Below are positions 1 to 9,500 of a stretch of DNA of 64,000 nt, piece after piece (positions within the stretch are counted from its first letter, which is position 1; each line of letters begins with the position of its first letter). Both the position numbers and the translations under genes were made by a program. The DNA comes from Paraburkholderia flava (GTDB taxonomy: Bacteria; Pseudomonadota; Gammaproteobacteria; Burkholderiales; Burkholderiaceae), in the NCBI RefSeq assembly GCF_004359985.1, contig NZ_SMRO01000002.1, forward strand, positions 558,001 through 622,000. Reading direction: 5' to 3'. The notes below the pieces were generated by a model. It saw nothing but the letters and a program-made list of their open reading frames with translations. It was not told the origin of the DNA and did not search any database.

Positions 1-1
1 C

Positions 2-25
2 GGTGGTGGGTACTACTATCGCTGA
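2..25 (+). CDS. Possible 3' end of a Gly/Tyr-rich protein (partial)
   Basis: In the second forward frame the first bases read Gly-Gly-Gly-Tyr-Tyr-Tyr-Arg followed by TGA. Glycine- and tyrosine-rich tails like this are common at the ends of small exported Burkholderia proteins. Only seven codons are visible, so this is a guess that depends on sequence to the left of the window. Confidence 0.3.
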   Translation, partial: GGGYYYR

Positions 26-104
26 TGGACGGAGCGTCGCGTGCGGTTGTACGTGACGCTGTCCGCCGGGCTCGCGGCAGGTTCGATGTGTGCGACGAAC
101 CGCG

Positions 105-284
105 CTACGCGAGCATCATTTCGATTGCGACGACCGCGACGATCGCCGCGATATTCGCCGCAACCGCTTCGACGACGATGCCTTTCCATGTGGCCGGTTT
201 GAAACGCGCGGCCAGAAGCAGCGAACCGATCAACGCGAGCGCGATGATCATCACGATGTCTGCATTGTCGATATGGATGCTCAT
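105..284 (-). CDS. Small membrane protein (59 aa), hypothetical
   Basis: The ATG at 284 is preceded by a good Shine-Dalgarno (GGGAGA, about 5 nt upstream) and opens a 59-codon frame ending in TAG at 105. The product starts MSIHIDNADIVMIIALALIG, giving one hydrophobic helix at about residues 9-24. A basic linker (RFKPATWKG) follows, then a second hydrophobic helix at about 37-57. This looks like a two-helix inner-membrane protein. I do not recognise a family. It lies on the same strand as the downstream-ending MHS transporter but 175 nt from it, so co-transcription is uncertain. The case rests on the ribosome site and the amphipathic layout. Confidence 0.6.
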   Translation of the reverse strand: MSIHIDNADIVMIIALALIGSLLLAARFKPATWKGIVVEAVAANIAAIVAVVAIEMMLA

Positions 285-459
285 GGGGTCTCCCGGCTTT
301 GAGTGTCGACCTTCCTTCAGTATAGGCAGGTCAAAAAGCCGCGCAAGACCGGGAAAATCCGCAGAGTCGTGTGGTTCGCGATTCCTTCGTTGAGCTTTCT
401 ATCCGTGCGCCTCCACAGCGCCGCCGTTCATTCGCCGGCAGCGCTACAGAGTCGTCGCA

Positions 460-1776
460 TCACATCAGGCTGGCATCGCGCGTTTCGCGCATCAGCAGTA
501 CGCCGATCAGACTGACGAACGCCGCTACCGAGATGTAGCCGCCGACCCACGTCAATCCGCCGTGCGCGGCGAGCAGTTGCGCGATGTACGGCGCGACCGA
601 AGCGCCGAGAATGCCGCCGAGGTTGTACGAGACGCCTGCGCCCGTATAGCGCACGTTGGTCGGGAACAGTTCGGGCAGTAACGCGCCCATCGGCGCGAAC
701 GTGACGCCCATCAGGAACAGTTCGATCACGAGGAACAGCAGCACGAGCGGGATCGAGCCGCTGCCGAGCAGCGGCGCCATCGTGAAGCCCGACAGGATCG
801 CCGCGACGATGCCGACGATCAGCACCGGCTTGCGGCCGAAGCGGTCGCTGGCCCATGCGGAGAGCGGGGTGGCGAGCGCCATGAACAGCACCGCGATGCA
901 CAGCAGCCCGAGGAAGGTCTGCCGCGGAATGTGCATCGTGCCGACGCCGTACGACAGCGAGAACGTCGTCGCGTTATAGAACAGCGTGTAGCAGACGACC
1001 ATCGCGAGCGCGCCGAGCAGCGTGGGGCCCCAGTGCTGCGACAGCAGCGTCGCGATCGGTACGCGCACGCGTTCCTTGCGTTCGATCGCGGCCTTGAACG
1101 CAGGTGTCTCGGCGATTTTCAGGCGCACGTACAGGCCCAAAGCGACCAGCACCGCGCTGACGAGGAACGGCACGCGCCATCCCCAACTGCGGAACTGCTC
1201 GTCCGACAGCGTGAGCGCGAGTCCGAAGAACAATCCGTTCGACGCCAGAAAACCCACCGACGGTCCCAGTTGCGGAAACATCCCGAACCAGCCGCGTTTG
1301 CCGGGCGGCGCGTTCTCGGTGGCGAGCAGCGCGGCGCCGCCCCATTCGCCGCCCAGGCCGATCCCCTGACCGAAGCGCAACACGCACAGCAGGATCGGCG
1401 CGAGGCTGCCGATCGAATCGTAGCCGGGCACGAAGCCGATCAGCGTGGTCGACAGACCCATCACCAGCAGCGATGCAACGAGTGTCGACTTGCGGCCGAT
1501 GCGGTCGCCGAAGTGGCCGAACAGGAACGAACCGATCGGCCGCGCGACGAACGCGATGCCGAACGTGACGAACGCGGACAGCGCCTGCGCGGTGGCCGAT
1601 CCATGCGGGAAGAACACCGGCCCGATGACGAGCGCGGCGGCCGTTGCGTACACGTAGAAATCGTAGAACTCGATCGCGGTGCCGATGAAGCTCGCGAAGA
1701 TGACCCGCGCCGCGCTGTTCTGCCCGGCCGTTTCGGGCTGGCCTGGCTGCGCGGTGGAAATCGGCGAAGTGGACAT
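460..1776 (-). CDS. MFS transporter, metabolite:H+ symporter (MHS) family
   Basis: This 438-aa protein has about 12 hydrophobic segments. Its N-terminal helix carries the MHS signature (FIGTAIEFYDFYVY, about residues 31-44), and GDRIGRKS in the first cytoplasmic loop is the general MFS loop motif. The family (ShiA, KgtP, ProP and relatives) imports organic acids or osmolytes with protons across the inner membrane; the substrate cannot be told from sequence. Length is normal. The ATG at 1776 has GGAGAC 7 nt upstream, which supports the start. It appears to be a single-gene unit with a long untranslated leader. The neighbours give no metabolic clue. Confidence 0.9.
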   Translation of the reverse strand: MSTSPISTAQPGQPETAGQNSAARVIFASFIGTAIEFYDFYVYATAAALVIGPVFFPHGSATAQALSAFVTFGIAFVARPIGSFLFGHFGDRIGRKSTLVASLLVMGLSTTLIGFVPGYDSIGSLAPILLCVLRFGQGIGLGGEWGGAALLATENAPPGKRGWFGMFPQLGPSVGFLASNGLFFGLALTLSDEQFRSWGWRVPFLVSAVLVALGLYVRLKIAETPAFKAAIERKERVRVPIATLLSQHWGPTLLGALAMVVCYTLFYNATTFSLSYGVGTMHIPRQTFLGLLCIAVLFMALATPLSAWASDRFGRKPVLIVGIVAAILSGFTMAPLLGSGSIPLVLLFLVIELFLMGVTFAPMGALLPELFPTNVRYTGAGVSYNLGGILGASVAPYIAQLLAAHGGLTWVGGYISVAAFVSLIGVLLMRETRDASLM

Positions 1777-2131
1777 GCAAAGTCTCCAGTTGTCGTGACG
1801 CCGCCTCGTGCTTGCAATGGGCGGGGTCTTATGGTCGGCGGTATGGGTAAGGCACGAAGCGGACGTCGTGAGGTGCTTCGTGCGTTGTGTTGCCGTGCGC
1901 CCGACAGGTTACATCGGGCGGGCACGGTGCGCGACCTGTGGATCATCGGGTGCGATACGGGCCCGACGTCGGATGCTGCGGAAAAGTCCGGCGTGTGTGC
2001 GGATGGCGACGACACCGTTGTCGTGTGCACGGAGCGCGAAGTTGGCGCGCGCCGCGAACGATGCCGGCGGCCCGGCGAAGGATCGAAAAATTATAGCGAG
2101 CGACGATGCGGTGCAGCAAGCGCGGCTGTGT
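1777..2131. other. Intergenic region upstream of the MHS transporter
   Basis: This 355-nt gap holds no supportable gene. On the minus strand a consensus -10 hexamer TATAAT lies at 2095-2090, with a weak TTGCTG-like -35 about 18 nt upstream. Transcription from it would give the MHS transporter a leader of roughly 300 nt. A short inverted repeat (GCCCGA ... TCGGGC, about 1899-1920) lies inside that leader. I see no known riboswitch. Confidence 0.4.
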
Positions 2132-2686
2132 TCAGTCGATCGTGTCGGCCTGCGGCGATGCGAACGTGCGCAGCTGGAACTTGCCGTTGTCGTTGAAGAG
2201 CCAGTCTTCCATCAGTTCGATCTGGCCTCGGCCGTTCAGCAGTCGGGCGGGCGGCTGCGGTAACGGCGACGCGCGGCGCAGCGACGCGAGCGCGGTGCCT
2301 TCGGCTTCGTCGTCGCCGTTGGTCCGGTAGACGGAAGAAGCGACCACGCGGCCGTCGCGATCCACCGTGAACGCGACGACGACGAGCGAGCGCAGCATCG
2401 CCTGCGGCGTGCCGGCCAGAACATATGAGGGATTTCGATCGAGGATGCGCCGCGCGACTGCGCTGCGGTATTGATCGAGCGCGGCGCTATTGATAGCGGC
2501 CGGAGGGGTGATCAGCAGGGGGCGTTGCGGGGGGGTGATCGTGCAGGCGGTCAGCGTGGCTGCGACGATCGCGGCGGTCAGGGCGGCGATCCGGCGATGA
2601 CCGCGATCGCTACCGCGCAAAGTGGCCGTCGCAGTGATCGACCCGCGAATGCGAACGACGACGGCAAAGAAAAAGCGCGTGGACAT
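2132..2686 (-). CDS. TonB C-terminal-like lipoprotein
   Basis: The 184-aa product has a hydrophobic stretch ending in a lipobox (TLTAC, Cys48) followed by TITPP, so it is probably a lipoprotein. From about residue 98 it reads MLRSLVVVAFTVDRDGRVVAS and later EGTALASLRRASPLPQPP. This is the fold and spacing of TonB C-terminal 'energy transducer' domains (beta-strand, helix, 'PLPxPP'). Stand-alone lipoprotein versions are common in Burkholderia and have no assigned partner. The ATG start gives an unusually long n-region. A TTG at 2620 would give a normal signal peptide beginning RGSDRGHRR, so the start is uncertain; neither has a strong ribosome site. Confidence 0.7.
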   Translation of the reverse strand: MSTRFFFAVVVRIRGSITATATLRGSDRGHRRIAALTAAIVAATLTACTITPPQRPLLITPPAAINSAALDQYRSAVARRILDRNPSYVLAGTPQAMLRSLVVVAFTVDRDGRVVASSVYRTNGDDEAEGTALASLRRASPLPQPPARLLNGRGQIELMEDWLFNDNGKFQLRTFASPQADTID

Positions 2687-2823
2687 CGCGGCGACGCGTA
2701 CGAGCTACGGTGCTTTGAATGCTAGTCGAAACACGCTGCTTTGGCACTGCGTTGAAATCCGGACTTCGTCTGCGGGTCATCGCCGCGCTGCTGGGGCGCG
2801 GCATGTGCGACGCGAGTGAGGAC

Positions 2824-3036
2824 TTACTGGAGCGACATCTGCGTGCAGGGATCGGTCGGCAGCGTCGTGCAGGCGTACGAATACTGGCCGCTCTTCGCGA
2901 TCAACTGCTTGCCTTCTTCGAGGCCGTCGCGGAATCCAGGCGAGCTTTCGTAGGCGATAAAGGTCGAGCAAACGACCGCGGACAGGACGACCAGCGAAAA
3001 CGCGATCTTTTCGAGTAACTGATAACGGTGCGGCAT
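2824..3036 (-). CDS. Small exported or membrane-anchored protein (70 aa), hypothetical
   Basis: The frame begins at an ATG (3036) with AAGGGAAG about 8 nt upstream. It has a basic start (MPHRYQLLEK) followed by one hydrophobic segment at about residues 11-28. The remainder is a soluble tail with two cysteines (CTTLPTDPC). It may be a single-pass anchored periplasmic peptide with a disulfide. No family is recognised. It stands alone between the TonB-C-like gene and the MFS exporter, all on the minus strand. Confidence 0.6.
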   Translation of the reverse strand: MPHRYQLLEKIAFSLVVLSAVVCSTFIAYESSPGFRDGLEEGKQLIAKSGQYSYACTTLPTDPCTQMSLQ

Positions 3037-3243
3037 GTGGATATCTTCCCTTGAGGGTCGATATGATACCTCGTTATCAGGGTTTATACCTAGGTAGTGG
3101 GCCGGATTATTGAGCCGTGGCGCGAATTTCTGCTGCGGCGCGGGATTGGCTGCTGCGCCCGGCTACGGTTGATGAGCAAAAAGTTTTCGGGAGCGGTGAG
3201 TCGCGACGCCATGCTTGCTCCGCACCGACGCACGTCAAACGCC

Positions 3244-4470
3244 CTAACGCCTGGCGCTTCGCTCTAGCTTCACGAAACCACCCAGCACTGCGCCGAGCAC
3301 GGCCGCAACCAGCACAGGCAGCGCAGCCGCAGACCAGCCCATCGACGCCACGACCACACTCACGACAATCGGCCCGAGCACCTGGCCGAAATAATTCCCC
3401 TGCATCACGAGCCCGAGACCCAACGGCGTGAGCGCAGGCGCGGGCGATGCCAGCGGCGTGCACGTGAGGATCGCGGCCGGCAGCATCCCGCCGATCGCGG
3501 AAAACGCGAAGCACAGCAGAATCGCGACGCCGCCCGGCAGCGCGGACTGGAACACGCCCGCGCCGGCCAGGCCCATCGCGAGACTGGCGCCGGCCAGCAG
3601 CACGGCGGGTCGCATGCCGCGCGACAGCAACTGGCCGGCGGAAACATTGCCGACGATGTTGACCGCGACGATCGCCGCGCTGAGGGTGCCCGCGCTGCCG
3701 ACTGTCATCCCCATCCGCTGGATCAGGAAGATTGGCAGGAAGGTCGTCAGCGCGGTGAACTGCAGTGTGTAGGTGGCGAATGCGAGTGCGAGCAGCACGG
3801 ACGGCGCACTACGCAGCAGATCACGCAACGCGTTCAACATGCCCTGCGACGACGGTGCGCGTCGGAGCAACTGCGCTCGCGGAACGGTCAGCGGCAACAG
3901 CACCGCAGCGAGCAGCGACAGCGCCGCGCTGACGAGCCAGTTCGACCGCCAGCCGCCGAGCAACGGACCGGCCAGCAACGACACCGACATTCCGATCGCC
4001 ATGAAGGTGCTCCAGATGCCGAACACGACGTTGTGCGTGCCGGGCCGGGCCACGCGATTGAGCACGGCGGGCGCCGCGACGACGACGATCAGGAAGCCGA
4101 GCCCTTCGACGAACCGGCTGCCGATCAGCCACGCGTAGTCATGCACCAGCGAGCCGGCCGCGCTCGCGGCGGCGATGACGACGAGCCCGAGTCCGAGCAG
4201 TCGACGGTCGCCCCATCGCTGGACGAGCACGCCGGCCGCGATGCCGCCGACCACGCCGACGAGCGGAAACGCCGACATCACCCAGCTCAGCGATGCAAGC
4301 GATCGGCCGAACTCGTGCTGCAACTGCGGCAGCGCGATCGATGCCTTGCCGACGTGAAGCGCGGCGGCAACGCCGGCAAACAGCACGTTTGCGATCGCCC
4401 ACCAGGGTGTTTGCAGCGAGACGCGTGCAGTGCTCACAGCTCCTGCAGCGCGGGTATCGGGGATGTTCAT
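3244..4470 (-). CDS. MFS exporter, last gene of the SoxR-linked efflux operon
   Basis: This is a 408-aa, 12-helix major facilitator with the loop motif QRWGDRRLLG (about residue 85). Its ATG (4470) overlaps the stop of the DoxX-like gene by 4 nt (ATGA), so it is translated with the efflux operon that starts at 10929. In Pseudomonas aeruginosa the SoxR regulon includes an MFS exporter (PA3718) as well as mexGHI-opmD. Finding an MFS gene coupled to the RND genes here suggests the same functional set, but the one-to-one relationship is inferred. Probable role: expulsion of redox-active or toxic small molecules. Substrate unknown. Confidence 0.85.
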   Translation of the reverse strand: MNIPDTRAAGAVSTARVSLQTPWWAIANVLFAGVAAALHVGKASIALPQLQHEFGRSLASLSWVMSAFPLVGVVGGIAAGVLVQRWGDRRLLGLGLVVIAAASAAGSLVHDYAWLIGSRFVEGLGFLIVVVAAPAVLNRVARPGTHNVVFGIWSTFMAIGMSVSLLAGPLLGGWRSNWLVSAALSLLAAVLLPLTVPRAQLLRRAPSSQGMLNALRDLLRSAPSVLLALAFATYTLQFTALTTFLPIFLIQRMGMTVGSAGTLSAAIVAVNIVGNVSAGQLLSRGMRPAVLLAGASLAMGLAGAGVFQSALPGGVAILLCFAFSAIGGMLPAAILTCTPLASPAPALTPLGLGLVMQGNYFGQVLGPIVVSVVVASMGWSAAALPVLVAAVLGAVLGGFVKLERSARR

Positions 4471-4883
4471 CGCATTCTCCGGTGGTCGCGCGCAGCGAGG
4501 ATCGAGATCGCGATCAGTCCCCCGATCATCCCGATGTGTTCTTCGGCGGTGTAGAGCGCGATCGTGTGACGCAGGCCGTCGAACATCCAGAAGCGATGGA
4601 CGAGCGCGATGGTCAGCAGCGTGAACACGCCGAGCGCGCCCGCAGCGATCCAGGTCCAGCGTTGCGCGATGATCAGCGCGGAGGCGACGAGATGCAGCAC
4701 GATGGTCAGTACGCAGTAGACGACGCCCGGTGCGAACCCGAGGTGCTCCATCTCCGCGACGCCGCCGGCAAAATCGAACGCCTTCGTGAGACCGTTGATC
4801 CAGAACGGAGCGGTCAGCAGGATGCGTGCGAGCAGCGCGGTCGAGGGCGCGCAGAGCAACGTCGAGATCGTGTCGCGGTTCAT
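4467..4883 (-). CDS. DoxX family membrane protein (MexG-like)
   Basis: The 138-aa product starts at an ATG (4883) with AAGGA 5 nt upstream; a longer frame reading back to 5114 lacks such a site. It has four hydrophobic segments and the DoxX pattern near the N terminus (ARILLTAPFWINGLTKAFDF, about residues 18-37). MexG of the P. aeruginosa mexGHI-opmD operon is also a small DoxX-type protein, reported to bind phenazine/pyocyanin. Its place next to RND genes and soxR supports an equivalent accessory role, although here the gene follows the pump genes. It is 67 nt after the outer-membrane factor and overlaps the MFS gene by 4 nt. Confidence 0.82.
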   Translation of the reverse strand: MNRDTISTLLCAPSTALLARILLTAPFWINGLTKAFDFAGGVAEMEHLGFAPGVVYCVLTIVLHLVASALIIAQRWTWIAAGALGVFTLLTIALVHRFWMFDGLRHTIALYTAEEHIGMIGGLIAISILAARDHRRMR

Positions 4884-4950
4884 GGGTTCCTTTGCAATGG
4901 GCGTTTCGTCGAGCGGCAGGGGAGGGATGGACTCGATGGGGTCCAGCTCG

Positions 4951-6546
4951 TCATCGGTCTCGTAGCGCCAGTGGTGTGGCTGGCGTTGCGGGTGCAGGTG
5001 CGGGCGATGGCCATCCACCCGCGAGCGCCTTGTACAACGCGACCGCTGTCCCCGCGCTGCGCGTGCGGCTATCGGCCGCGGCATCCTGGGCCTGCAATGC
5101 GGTTCGTTGTGCATCGAGCACCTCGTAGTAATCGATTGCTCCCGCCTGAAAACGGACGAACGCGAGTTGCGCGGCCTGCGTGCTGTCGCTCGCCGCGCGA
5201 TCGAGATGTGCGGCTTCGTCGCGTGTACGGCTGTAGCGGATCAACGCGTTCTCGGTGTCTTCGAGTGCGAGCAGCACGGTTTGCTGATACTGCGCGAGGA
5301 GGCCGGCCGCATCGGCCCGGCTCGCCGCGATGCGCGAACGCACGCGGCCCACGTCGAGAAACGACCAGTCGACGCCCAGCAATACCTGGTTCGTCGCACT
5401 GCCCGCCGCGAACGGACCGTACTGGAACGCGAGACTGCCGAGCATGCCGGACAGACTCAGGCGCGGGAACAGATCGGCTGTGGCTACACCGACGCGCGCG
5501 GTGGCCGCGTGCAACCGCTCTTCGGCGGCCGCGACGTCGGGGCGGCGGCGCAGCACGTCGCCCGGCGTGCCGGGGTCGATGCCTTCGGGCGTTTGCGGCA
5601 ACGGCACGGGCGCATCGAGTTCGGCGATCAGCGCTTCGGGCGGCTGTCCGGTGAGCACCGCGAGCCGATGCTCGTCGACGGCGATGCCGGCCTCGTAGAC
5701 CGAGATGCGCGACGACGTCGATTCGAACTGCGCGCGGGCGCGGGCTACATCGAGATCGGTGCCGCGTCCGGCGGCGAGGCGCGCTTCGATCAGATCGAGC
5801 GTCTTCCGCTGATTGACCGCGTTGTCGCGCGCGATTCGCAGACGTTCCTGCTGGCCGCGCAGATCGATGTACGCAGCGGCGACGTCGCCGGCAATCGCGA
5901 CGCGGACCGCGCGGATATCGGCGGCACTCGCTGCTGTTTCCGAACGTTGCGCCTCGACGTTGCGACGTACGCGGCCGAACAGGTCCAGTTCCCAGCTCGC
6001 GTTGATGCTGGTCCCCGACAACGGCGTATCGCGTTGATCGCGCGGTGCGCCGAATGCCTGATCCTTGCTCGTCAGTTGATGGCCGATCTGCGCGCTCGCG
6101 GTGACGGTCGGGTAGAGATCGAAGCGTGCGTTGCGCAGCATCGCGTTCGACGAGTCGTAGCGGGAGACTGCGAGTTTTAGATCGTTGTTCGCGTCGAGGG
6201 CGCGGTCGATCAGCGCGCTAAGCTGCGGGTCGCCGAAGCTGCGCCAGAAGGTTTCGTCGGATGCGGTTTGCGATGCGGTTGCAGTGCCGTTGCCTGTTGA
6301 CGTTTGCGATGTAGTTGCGTTACCGCTGCCGGCCAGCGTTTGCGACGCGGTTGCGGTGCCGTCGCTGCCCGACATTGGCGATGCGGTTTCGGTATCGTCG
6401 CTGCGCACGGTTTGCGCGGAGGCAACCGATGCGCGCGCAAAACGATCCGGCGCCACCGACGCCGGCTGTTTAAAGTCAGGCCCAACCGCGCACGCGCTCA
6501 GAATCAAAGTGAGCGTCAGCGCGGACAAACGTGCCGGTGCGTTCAT
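4951..6546 (-). CDS. RND efflux outer-membrane factor, NodT/OprM family (OpmD-like)
   Basis: This 531-aa outer-membrane lipoprotein forms the trimeric exit duct of the efflux system. It has a signal peptide with lipobox LSAC (Cys19), then the family start VGPDFKQP. The two outer-membrane-efflux repeats follow (FWRSFGDPQLSALIDRAL at about 95-112, and a second half after about residue 310). The ATG (6546) overlaps the pump stop by 4 nt. The oddity is a Ser/Thr/Gly-rich insertion between the N-terminal lipid anchor and the first helix. It is encoded by four 36-bp tandem repeats at 6266-6409 (see findings). The C terminus ends in a normal Pro/Ala-rich tail. Confidence 0.93.
   Translation of the reverse strand: MNAPARLSALTLTLILSACAVGPDFKQPASVAPDRFARASVASAQTVRSDDTETASPMSGSDGTATASQTLAGSGNATTSQTSTGNGTATASQTASDETFWRSFGDPQLSALIDRALDANNDLKLAVSRYDSSNAMLRNARFDLYPTVTASAQIGHQLTSKDQAFGAPRDQRDTPLSGTSINASWELDLFGRVRRNVEAQRSETAASAADIRAVRVAIAGDVAAAYIDLRGQQERLRIARDNAVNQRKTLDLIEARLAAGRGTDLDVARARAQFESTSSRISVYEAGIAVDEHRLAVLTGQPPEALIAELDAPVPLPQTPEGIDPGTPGDVLRRRPDVAAAEERLHAATARVGVATADLFPRLSLSGMLGSLAFQYGPFAAGSATNQVLLGVDWSFLDVGRVRSRIAASRADAAGLLAQYQQTVLLALEDTENALIRYSRTRDEAAHLDRAASDSTQAAQLAFVRFQAGAIDYYEVLDAQRTALQAQDAAADSRTRSAGTAVALYKALAGGWPSPAPAPATPATPLALRDR
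6266..6409 (-). repeat. 36-bp tandem repeat, four copies, inside the outer-membrane factor gene
   Basis: The four units lie at 6266-6301, 6302-6337, 6338-6373 and 6374-6409. On the plus strand each begins GTTTGCGA or a near match, followed by a GCGGTTGC-like core. Each encodes 12 residues of the type S-G-S-D-G-T-A-T-A-S-Q-T. Because 36 is a multiple of three, gain or loss of copies would keep the frame. Confidence 0.88.
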
Positions 6547-9500
6547 GAACGATCCCCTTGCAGCGTACTGTGCTGCTCCTTCCACACAGTCGGATTCCCA
6601 CGAGCCAGTTTGCGGATCGTCACGTAGAACACCGGCGTGAGGAACAGACCGAACAGCGTGACACCGAGCATCCCCGAGAACACGGTGATGCCGGTGGCCG
6701 CACGCACTTCGCTGCCGGCACCGCTGCCGGTCAGCAGCGGCACCGACCCGGCGATAAACGCGACCGACGTCATCACGATCGGACGCAGCCGCAGACGGCA
6801 CGCTTCAAGCGCGGCCTCGACCGTACCCATTCCCTGGATTTCGAGCTCACGTGCAAACTCGACGATCAGAATCGCGTTCTTGCACGCGAGCCCCATCAGC
6901 ACGACGAGTCCGATCTGCACGAACACGTTGTTGTCGCCGCCGCTCAGCCACACGCCGAACAGCGCCGCGCACATGCACACCGGCACGATCAGGATCACGG
7001 CGAGGGGCAGTGTCCAGCTCTCGTAGAGCGCAGCGAGCACGAGGAACGCGAGCATCACCGCGAGCGGGAACACGAGCAATGCAGCGTTGCTCTGCGTGAC
7101 CTGCTGGTAGCTCAGGTCGGTCCATTCGAGCGTGATGCCCGGCGGCAGCACGTCCTTCGCGATCTGCGTGAGCTTCGCGATGACCTGGCCCGACGACAGC
7201 ATCTTCGGATCGGATTCGCCGATCAGATCGGCAGCGGGGTAGCCGTTGTAGCGCACCACGGGATCGGGGCCGTAGCTCGGCGCAACCGACACCATCGAGC
7301 CGATCGGCACCATCTCGCCGTTCGCGTTGCGGGTGCGCAGATTGCCGATGTCGGCGGCCGTCTGCCGATGCGAAGCGTCGGCCTGCGCCATCACGCGGTA
7401 CACGCGGCCGAACAGGTTGAAGTCGTTCACGTACACCGAACCCAGATAGACCTGCAGCGTGCTGAACAGATCGGTGAGCGCGACGCCTTGCGCCTTCGCT
7501 TTCACGCGATCGACCTTGACCTCGAGCTGCGGAATGTTCGCCTGATACGAACTCACCGGATAGCGCATCCCCGGCGTCTTCGCGACGGCGGCCTGGAACG
7601 CGCCGAGCGCATTCTGCAACGCGCCGTAGCCGAGGCCCGCGCGGTCCTCCAGATACAGCGAATAACCGGAGCCGTTGCCAAGCCCCTGGATCGGCGGTGG
7701 CATCAGCGCGAACGCGAAGCCGTCGGTGATCTGCGCGAAGCGCGCGTTGAGTTCCGCGTTGATCTGCGCGGCGCTGCGATGGCGCTCATCGAACGGCTTG
7801 AGGATGATGTACGAGTTCGTGATGTTCGGCGTGTTCACCACCTGCAACGCGTTGAGACCGGCATACGCAGGAACCACCGACACGCCGTCGACACCGCGTG
7901 CGATCTGCACCATCTGCCGCGTCACCGCATCGGTGCGCGTGAGCGATGCGCCTTCAGGCAGCTTCGCGCCGGCGAACAGATACAGCTTGTCCTGCGTCGG
8001 GATGAAGCCGCCCGGCACCGTATGGAACAGCAGTGCGGTCGCGCCGAGCAGCACCGCGTAGACGCCGAAGATCACGCCGCGTCGACTGAGCGAACGCGAC
8101 ACCGCGCCGTGATAACCGTCCGAGCTGCGCTGGAAAAATCGATTGAATGGACCGAACAGCCAGCCGAACAAACGATCGATGATACGTGTGGGCCGGTCTT
8201 TCGGTGCGTCGTGCGGCCTCAGCAGTTTTGCTGCGAGCGCGGGCGACAGCGTCAGCGAATTGACTGCCGAGATCACCGTCGAGATCGCGATCGTCACCGC
8301 GAACTGCTTGTAGAACTGGCCGGTCACGCCAGTGAGGAACGCCATCGGTACGAACACCGCGCACAGCACCAGCGCGATCGCCATGATCGGGCCGGACACT
8401 TCACGCATCGCCTGATGCGCGGCGTCGCGTGGACTCAGACCCTGGCTGATGTTGCGCTCGACGTTCTCGACGACGACGATCGCATCGTCCACCACGATGC
8501 CGATCGCGAGCACGAGACCGAACAGCGTCAGCGTGTTGATCGAATAACCGAGGATGTACAGCCACGCGAACGTGCCGACGACCGACACCGGCACCGCGAC
8601 AAGCGGAATGATCGACGCGCGCCAGGTTTGCAGAAACAGGATCACGACGAGCACGACCAGCACCACCGCTTCGATCAGTGTGTGCTGAACCGCGCGTATC
8701 GACTCGCGCACGAACACGGTCGGGTCCCACACGGGGCGATACGCAAGACCCGGTGGAAAGCGCGTGGAGAGTTCGTGCAGCTTCGTGTACACCGCGTTCG
8801 CGACTGCCAATGAGTTGGCACCCGGCGACAGGAAGATGCCGGCTGTCGCCTGGTTCTGTGCATCGTAGAGTGCGTGCAGCGTGTAGTCGCCGGAACCAAG
8901 TTCGACGCGCGCGACGTCGGAGAGTTTGACCACCTGACCGTCCGCGCCGCTCTTGATCACGATGTCGCCGAATTCCTGCACGGTGCGCAAACGGCCGCGC
9001 ACGCTGATCGACACGAGGAAGTCGGTCGTGTTCGGCGATGGTTCCGCGCCGAGCTGTCCCGCCGACACCTGCACGTTCTGTTCGCGTACCGCGTTGATCA
9101 CGTCGCTTGCGGTGAGTCCGCGCGACGCGAGCCGGTTGGGATCCAGCCAGATCCGCATCGCGTAGTCGCCGGACCCGTACAGCCCGACGTCGCCGATGCC
9201 GGGGATGCGCGACAGTTCGTCCTTCACATGCAGCGTCAGGTAATTGCGCAGGTACAGCGAATCGCGGCTGTTGTCCGGCGAATAGAGGCTCACGTACATC
9301 AATGGAGTGGGCGACTGCTTCTGCGTGGTGACGCCGTACTGACGCACTTCGTCGGGCAGGCGCGACTGCGCCTGCGCCACGCGGTTCTGTACGCGCACGG
9401 CGGCCGTGTCGGGATCGACGCCGGGCAGGAAGGTGACCACGACTTGCAGACTACCGTCCGAGCCGGCCACCGATTTCATGTACATGATCCCTTCGACGCC

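Noticed and set aside
1899..1920. Inverted repeat in the MHS transporter leader as a possible riboswitch or terminator
   Set aside because: Single short stem without a U-run and no match to a known riboswitch class.
6558..8813. A 751-codon plus-strand frame antisense to the RND pump
   Set aside because: Low-complexity HRDRQR-type composition and no ribosome site; it is a shadow of the pump's codon bias.
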